NCBI GenBank assembly: GCA_037501455.1
Contig: CM074865.1
Location: forward strand, 18,236,501-18,300,500
Reading direction: 5' to 3'
From: Lantana camara
Taxonomy: Eukaryota; Streptophyta; Magnoliopsida; Lamiales; Verbenaceae
Length of the DNA: 64,000 nucleotides
Shown here: piece after piece, positions 57,547 through 64,000 of the stretch
How positions within the stretch are numbered: position 1 is the first letter of the stretch
Layout of the letters: every line of letters starts with the position of its first letter
Translations under genes and position numbers: made by a program
Notes under the pieces: generated by a model
What the model was told of the DNA's origin: nothing
The model's database searches: none
Seen by the model: the letters and a program-made list of their open reading frames with translations, nothing else

Positions 57547-58447
57547 AACAAGATTATCAGTTGTGTTGCCATTAATGAGCGGTTAAGTGAAAAAGAATTC
57601 ATTGCACAAATTGTAAAGAAAATGGTTGAAACTCATTATAGCATGGAATACCATTACATTGTCTCTTCTATGGTTGAAGTTGCACAAGTATCAAAACAAA
57701 TAAATGCTCAAAAAATCTGAAGTATACACAATCTCCTTACTTGTCCACATTTAGATTATTCTTTTTCAATAACTTCAAAGCTTAATATATTTATTTACTT
57801 TATTTGTATTTGTTAATTTCAGGTTCTTCTATTGGTATTGATAAAGATATTGTTGAAACATCTGATCAGGTTACCTCCCATCCTAATCTATGTTGAAGTT
57901 GGAGAGATAATGTTCAAGTATTTGCCTTTTATAAATATCTAATCATCTAAATAATTTAGAACTCCAAGCAATTTGTGGCTCTTTTGGAAAAATCCTTTGG
58001 GAATATATTTTGAACTCTATGTAAAATTCTTTTGAGAATTCTCTATTTTGAAAATATGAAGCTAATGATTCATTAGAAATATATTTTGTATCCCTTAGGA
58101 ATATGTTTTGTACCCTACATTTCCAGGTTAATGTAAATGAACTATTTTTGTACATTTGGTCTTTTAGCTTTATTCCTTTAGCTATTTCTCCATAACATAG
58201 CCGAATAAGGTAATAATTGTATAATTCTGTGAAATTTTTCTTCCAATTTTTATTTTTTCTAGAGAGAAGATAATATTGTATAATTATGTCAACTCTTTCT
58301 TTTAGTTATTCTCTTCATTTATTGGATTTCTACTATAGCCTTTGTCACTCTTGCAGAATCTGGTATGTTTTTGTTTAGTTTACAAGATTATAATGATTTA
58401 TGTTAGCAAATATAAGTTACCGCATTTACTCCTATTTTTACTGTCTA

Positions 58448-58490
<43 letters not shown>

Positions 58491-58634
58491 GCTCCCCGTA
58501 TTTGGCAGGAGTTCAAAATATGCCTTACAAAAGGCATTATGGAATTGATTATAAAAATGAATATAATATTCATCAAGATCAAGACTACGACTATGACTAT
58601 GCAGGTGATTATGATTATGATGTCAAAGAAAATG
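57547..58634 (+). other. Exon-like blocks of an unrecognised gene or gene relic
   Basis: Three blocks have good splice signals: 57547-57720 (after TTCTTTTCATGCAG; reads NKIISCVAINERLSEKEF..., ends in a stop), 57823-57869 (after TTAATTTCAG, before GTTACC; GSSIGIDKDIVETSDQ), and 58509-58634 (after TTTGGCAG, before GTGAGT; MPYKRHYGIDYKNEY, then an acidic Asp/Tyr repeat DYDYDYAGDYDYD). I do not recognise the protein. The stop in the first block argues for a relic or for wrong exon limits. Confidence 0.35.
58450..58488. repeat. (TA)n microsatellite
   Basis: About 38 bases of uninterrupted TA repeat, just before the third exon-like block. Confidence 0.92.
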
Positions 58635-58918
58635 GTGAGTCTTTTACCCTCAATATAAGTTTTTCCACAAAGATTGGTTGTTTGTGAAAATTTCAACTTT
58701 TTAATTTTGTAGCAAGGCCTTGTGGTGTTAGTTTAATTTCAACTTTAAATGGGAAGATTTAATATGATCAATGACTTTGAAATATATATGTATACTGAGG
58801 TAGAATGACATCCTTGAAGGGTTAAAATGATGGAGAAATGAAGGAGAGTTAAAAAGGGGTGAAATTGATGGATTGTTTTGCCTCATTTGCTTTGAGGCTT
58901 TGTCCTTGGGTGGTCACC

Positions 58919-59291
58919 TATTGGAAAACATAGAATATAAGAAGCGGAATTTTTTAAATTTTTTCAAAAGGGATCGTTTACTTGCAATGTTCGTTTCAAA
59001 ACTCAAGTAACTTACTGTTAATTGAAGCTTTCTTGTGATGTTTGATTTCTCCTATCAAACACCCTTCAAGTAGATTGTCCCTCGAATAGTTCTTGATTAG
59101 ATTCCAAAGTAGGTGGTCCTCCAAAGCGTATCTACATCAGTCCTAGATCACGATCAAGCTATTGAGAATGCTAATTCTATGGCTTGTGTTTTGGCTAGGA
59201 GATTTTGTGAAAAACTTTTCTTTTTATTTTTTCTCAAAATAATTAACGCTTCAAGAACGTTGGTCTAAACCCTAGAAAGAGTTATACTCCC
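58919..59291 (-). mobile_element. Inverted fragment of a copia LTR
   Basis: Reverse-complement similarity to the R-U5 part of the LTR at 1635-3683: TTGGAAAACAT at the start, AAGCGGAA, TCAAACACCCTTCAAG with GTCCCTCGAA, and CGCTTCAAGAACGTTGGT. It is cut on the right by the Tat LTR. Confidence 0.75.
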
Positions 59292-60098
59292 TGATGAGGC
59301 TAAAATACGCTCATGACACGTATGGGACACGTGGATCAGTCCTAACGTTGCAACTGGCACCTCTAGGGCACCTCAAATCCCCCCTCGCGTGTGAGCATTC
59401 CCCTCGAAGGCATGCCCACACCATCCTCACAAGGGACCTTGGACTTCCCTCGAGCGGGTGAGCATAGCTAGCAATATGAACTTTGCGTGACCCTCGGGTT
59501 ACCCCTGAGCTCGCCCTTGTAGGGATTCATCCCTTGTCACCAAGGTGAAACCACTCCCTGCATGAAAACGCTTTTGGCCCAGGTGTCCCCTCGGACCTGC
59601 GAGCCCCCAAAGCCCTTATCAAAACTTGAGCGTGCTTGGCCCTGGGTAACAACCCCAAAAGGCTCACTGACACCAGGTACACACCAACGCACCAGCCACT
59701 GTTGCCCGCCACCAAACTTTTTCGCAGGCTTTTGCAGGAGATCCCTTTCAAAGGCTCTTCATTATGCCACGTGTCTAGGGCAACACCAATGCAAGACCAC
59801 ATAGTGATAATTACCAAAAGGGCCCTGACCATCACCTATAAATAACTGAGAATCCTCCATGCTCTGTAAGCAAGCTTCATACACTAAGCTTTGTTTTATC
59901 TTCATCTTTTTCATCACTTGAAGACTGACTTGAGCGTCGGAGAGCCAAACTGGAAATCACCCCCCATTCCCCCAACTTGGCCTTCTGACCATTTTGGTGT
60001 TTGTTCCTAGCAGGTTGAACCCATCTCCTCCGGCAACCTCGCCTGAGCTTTTGATCTCTGTTTCCCCACATAAACAAATTCTAAAGTGTTAGAGTTTA
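59292..60098 (+). mobile_element. Tat-type LTR, truncated or solo
   Basis: Starts TGATGAGGCTAAAATACG like the LTR at 18338 (minus strand), has TATAAATA at 59837-59844 and GACTTGAGCGTCGGAGAGCC near 59927. Its end (CATAAACAAATTC...) resembles the other Tat LTRs and is cut at 60098 by the next LTR. No element body. Confidence 0.75.
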
Positions 60099-62564
60099 TG
60101 TAGCACCCCGAGTGCAAGGCGTGGCATCCCCGCACTAGAACCCGACACGTGTAACGAAACGAAGAATCCGTACACGCACCAAACACTAGCGAACGGGGTG
60201 ACAAACAAAAGACCTTCCTAAGCTAGGCGGTCTAAACCCTCAAACAGAGCGCAAAAAAAAAAAAAAACAAACATACAAAAGCGGAAGCATTAAACGAACT
60301 TAAACAAGGCATATTGTCAAGGTTACCAACCACTTCAACTGGATTATCACAAGCTTAACAAAATGGGACCAAGAGTTACAAATATAAAAACAACTCTCAA
60401 AATACAAACTTCAAAAGTACAAATGCAGAATGAACTAAATACGAAAATACAGACTCAACTAGACTGACAAGACTCCGACCGACAGCAAACCGCCTAGCTC
60501 GAACCGACAGACTGGTACCTGCAAACTAAAATATAAGAGGGAGGGGTCAGCCACACTGACTGAGTGAGGGGCTATACACGCAAGCGTACATACGTATAGA
60601 GAGCATAGCACATATCATAGAGGGGAGTTACAATCTAAATCATTTTCACACGTGATACTAGATATAGGGAATAAAAGAGTTAAACTGAAGGCAAAAAACA
60701 ACCATATTTTATTAATTGGAAATCCACTCCCGTTTCACGAACAATTTCTTAACAGACTAACATAACGAAAATCAAACATAACTCACACACACTATCCATC
60801 GACCTAAAATGAGCCGTCCCGAATTCAGAACACACACACACATCCGTCGGCCTAAAATGAGCCATCCCGGATTCAGAACACACACCCGTTCGACATATTC
60901 GGAAACAGAATCAGAATTAGAATCAGAAATCGGAGTCTTACCTTATTCAGAAACATACCTCATTAGTATCCGCACCATTCCACAACATATCATATATATA
61001 GCATATCCATAATATCATAATCATAACGTATTCAAACTCGGGTTCATAAATACGTCCTAAGCATAAACATAATCCTACATACTTCTAATTCCAACCTAGT
61101 CATATCATACCCATACCCTAGCATAAACATATTCTAACGTATTCGTGTTCATACATATTCATACTCACATGCCAACCCTAAGTTCATATCATAATCATAC
61201 CTCTCATAACATATTCTATAGCCTAATTCATATCATACATAATCATAATTCACACGTATTTCGTATACATAGGCTTATTTCGCATGCAAACATATAGGCA
61301 CATATCGTTAGGGTATAACTATAATCTAACCTCACCTTACACCGACGAACCGGGCTAAAAGAACCAAACCGACACCTATGGAACAACCTCGTCTCCAACG
61401 GGAAACTCCTCTGAACAAAACAAACATTACAAGATAAACTTAGACTAAAAAATGAACCAAATATACGCTTGGTATATGCATATGAATGCTAATGATGCAA
61501 TGCACTTCATATAAATTTCATACATAGGCATATCGGAGCAAATATCGAAATATCACACAATTAATCCAAGAAACAAACTCATCACACGTCAAATAAATTC
61601 ATACTAAGTCATACAATAGTATACCACGAGCATTCATAAATTTAAAGCTCATGTAAGAGACAACGGATGCATAGAAAGTGATATAAAGTGGCACTTAAGG
61701 CATACAAACTCATTTCTCGTCATAAGTCACATATTTCACGTCAAATAAATTCAGAAATTTCATACAATGAACATAACACGTCATATAGCATGTTAACAAA
61801 GCACACAAGTCATAAAGGAGCTAAGAGAAATGACACAAGGCAAATAAACAAGGTCACAATGTATACATGCAGACAAGGAAGCGTTTAAGTCATATAATAT
61901 CATACAAAGCCATAATTCACGTCAAACGGATTTGCAAGTCTCATGCAACGAACCTATTATATCATATAATGAGAAAACAACATATACGCATCAATAAAAG
62001 ATCAAAGAAGTAACATGCGAGGCAAAGAAACGACGAATTAGTTCATGCATGTTCATATGAGAGCATATAACACATATCTTGTCATATATCACGTAAATAT
62101 GCATCGAAATCACGTAATAATTCATAATAAAATAGCATATCATGAAATATAACATGTTAACATCATATAAGAGCAAGGCAAACCATGCAAAACATGAACG
62201 AAACGAAAAACGAACAAACACGGAGCAACAGTCAAAAGGAAGTCGAAACTGGCCCAAAAAGAGGTCATGGCCACGACCAACTTCAGTTCAAAACTGATCG
62301 CGGCCATGACCAACACCCCAGAAACAGCTCCAACATGTAACAGGTCGAAACTTGGCCAATTCAAGGTCGTGGGCGCGACCCAAAATGCCCTCCATACGGT
62401 TGCGGTCGCGACTGCTACATGCAGTCGCGAAAATGGCGCAACAATGCCCCTGTTCTTCTTCTCCCACAAAGCAGTAATAAAGCAGCAAAAACACACCAAA
62501 TTCACACCCAAAAAACCCAAAACCGAACAGCAATCAAGGAAGGAAGCAAAGAGGGCATATATCA
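60099..62564 (-). mobile_element. LTR of the TGTAACGCCC family, minus orientation, interrupted
   Basis: In plus coordinates it opens TGTAGCACCCCGAG, the inverted LTR end. It includes hairpin H3 at 60548-60562, a 48-base tandem duplication (60803 and 60851), CAT-rich low-complexity sequence and a palindrome island at 62263-62380 (GGTCATGGCCACGACC, GGTCGTGGGCGCGACC). Another LTR interrupts it at 62565, and its start is not in the window. Confidence 0.8.
60803..60898. repeat. 48-base tandem duplication
   Basis: CCTAAAATGAGCC followed by an ATTCAGAACACAC segment occurs at 60803 and again at 60851 with few changes. Confidence 0.75.
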
Positions 62565-64000
62565 TGTAGCACCCGGAACGCTAGGCACCACATCCCCCGC
62601 ATTATAGCCCCAATCCACATATGAAATGGTCAATCCATACATGAACCAAAGCTATAGCGAACGAGAGACAATAAAAAAACACTACACAAGGCTAGGCGGG
62701 TACCCTCAATTAAAACCAAACCAACAATGCAGAGAAGATAGAAGCGGAAGCAATAATTCATTCAATACTTATAGGTACCATATTTATTTATTTACTAATA
62801 GATACCAACATTATATATTAATACAATATCATCTCCAAAAATAGAATACAAGGCATGCTACAAAACAAAAGTATCAATACATGAACAAAATGTGAGATGA
62901 AGTGTGCTAGACCCGAATTAAAGACACTCTAAACTCTAATTCCCGCCTAGCACGCCCTGCAAAACAACTGAAAAGTCGAGGTGTCAGTCCAACACGGACT
63001 GAGCGAGGGGGATAAATAAATATAAGCGCACATACATGCAAGTTATAATCTCGGGTAATAATTTTTGGAAAAACAATACAATTTAATAGAATAAGAGATA
63101 CTATCGCCCGAGGTTACAACTAATTCAATTTATTAACTTAACCCTTCAATACAATCAATCTGTGGCCCGGCGAGTGAGGGCAAATCTCCAACCTTACTCC
63201 GACTGTGTACAATCAATCAATCAATTATTCAATAGTTAGGTGATCATGCAATTCATTATGGTGCACAATTAGCAGTTTCAGTCCATCCTTCTTCCTCCGG
63301 GTGATGGTGGGATTGCAAGGCCCCACCATCCAATCAGTCTGGGCAGAGGGTACATGAATCCCTAAGCCCGGAACTCCTTCCTCCCCTAATCTCCTAGGGG
63401 GTTCAGGGGTCATCCCAATTTGGTGAGAGTAGCTCTCGAGTTACCCGTCAGCCCATGCTTTCCCAGTTGGCTCGAGCCACTACCCTCGGGCCCACAGTGC
63501 AATTCAATACTCGCCCAATCAATTAATTCAATCAATCAATTCTTACCAAAGTTTGATAAATCATTTGAAAACCAATCTCCTTTGAAAACTATAATTATAT
63601 AGATAAGTTTTTGGCTTAAAACTTCACATAGGGTTATACGGGTCCTATGTATCTAGAATTAAACCTCACCTGAACGACCCAAAACAAACAAGGAAACAGC
63701 TCACGGGGCCTGCTCCTCGTCACCAGGAAGCTGGTCTGTGCAAGAAAGACAAATGTCCGTGAGACACGACTCAAAATGTACCAAATAGGACGAACGGCGG
63801 AAATGCAACGAGTATGATAGAATGTACCATGAAAATATCTTGTTCTAACATGTATGCAATAATATAATGCATGCATACGTACAACCATGCATGCAAAACA
63901 AAATGCATGAAAACAGCGTGCCACCAAAATACACTAAGCCGCGACACCCCTGTGTCGGGGTACAGTGGACCATATGCATGCGAACAGAAGGTGACACGCC
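62565..64000 (-). mobile_element. Nested LTR of the TGTAACGCCC family, minus orientation, partial
   Basis: Opens TGTAGCACCCGGAACG in plus coordinates and runs off the window. It carries H3 at 62985-63001, H2 at 63046-63116 and H1 at 63383-63400 in the same relative order as the other copies. The five bases before it are TATCA; the matching duplication would lie beyond the window. Confidence 0.82.

Noticed and set aside
58400..58687. Frames with a poly-Tyr/Ile run
   Set aside because: The run is the translation of the (TA)n microsatellite; only the splice-bounded part at 58509-58634 was kept as possible exon.

Overview
The window looks like a heterochromatic, intergenic stretch of a flowering-plant nuclear genome, most likely a eudicot. 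It is AT-rich, dense in nested LTR retrotransposons and MITEs, and has one convincing host gene: an uninterrupted 225-residue DOG1-domain protein on the minus strand (9937-10614). I cannot name the species.

Layout. 1-1480: the end of a CACTA transposon, inserted into the last codons of a Ty1/copia polyprotein whose 3' LTR follows (1635-3683). 3684-7346: the 3' part of a Tat-lineage Ty3/gypsy element (antisense ORF, its own promoter, PPT, 3' LTR). 7347-12560: the host island with the DOG1-like gene and three inverted-repeat MITEs. 12600-14894: a second decayed Tat relic, cut by a truncated LTR at 14895-17078. 17410-28050: the best-preserved element, a Tat/Retand-type retrotransposon on the minus strand with gag, protease, RT, RNase H, a second archaeal-type RNase H and integrase, plus a spliced antisense gene on the plus strand. 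Its 5' LTR is gone. Almost all its stop codons look like single C-to-T changes.

28051-51430: an old Athila-like region hit by a solo LTR (29240-32632, TSD TAACA) and by a complete 18.4 kb non-autonomous LTR element (32751-51126, TSD GATTG). Both LTRs of that element carry the same 2.7 kb inverted solo LTR with the same ATTCT target duplication, so the element transposed with a foreign LTR inside its own LTR. Its 5' LTR also gained a diverged repeat segment and another solo LTR (39489-42095, TSD TGTCC). 51400-60098: Athila-like LTR relics, a PIF/Harbinger transposon (53588-56417, TSD TAA), some unrecognised exon-like blocks, an inverted copia LTR fragment and a Tat LTR. 60099-64000: two nested minus-strand LTRs of the TGTAACGCCC family.

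The most interesting signal is in that LTR family (starts like TGTAACGCCC, ends like GGGTGCTACA, PBS resembling the tRNA-iMet type). Three hairpins recur at fixed order upstream of a candidate 3' splice site. Their stems change between subfamilies by compensatory substitutions, as expected of a conserved structured RNA. The same LTRs carry a separate island of short GC-rich palindromes whose sequence differs between subfamilies while the palindromic design stays. Both are read from the sequence by eye; no alignment or folding was run.
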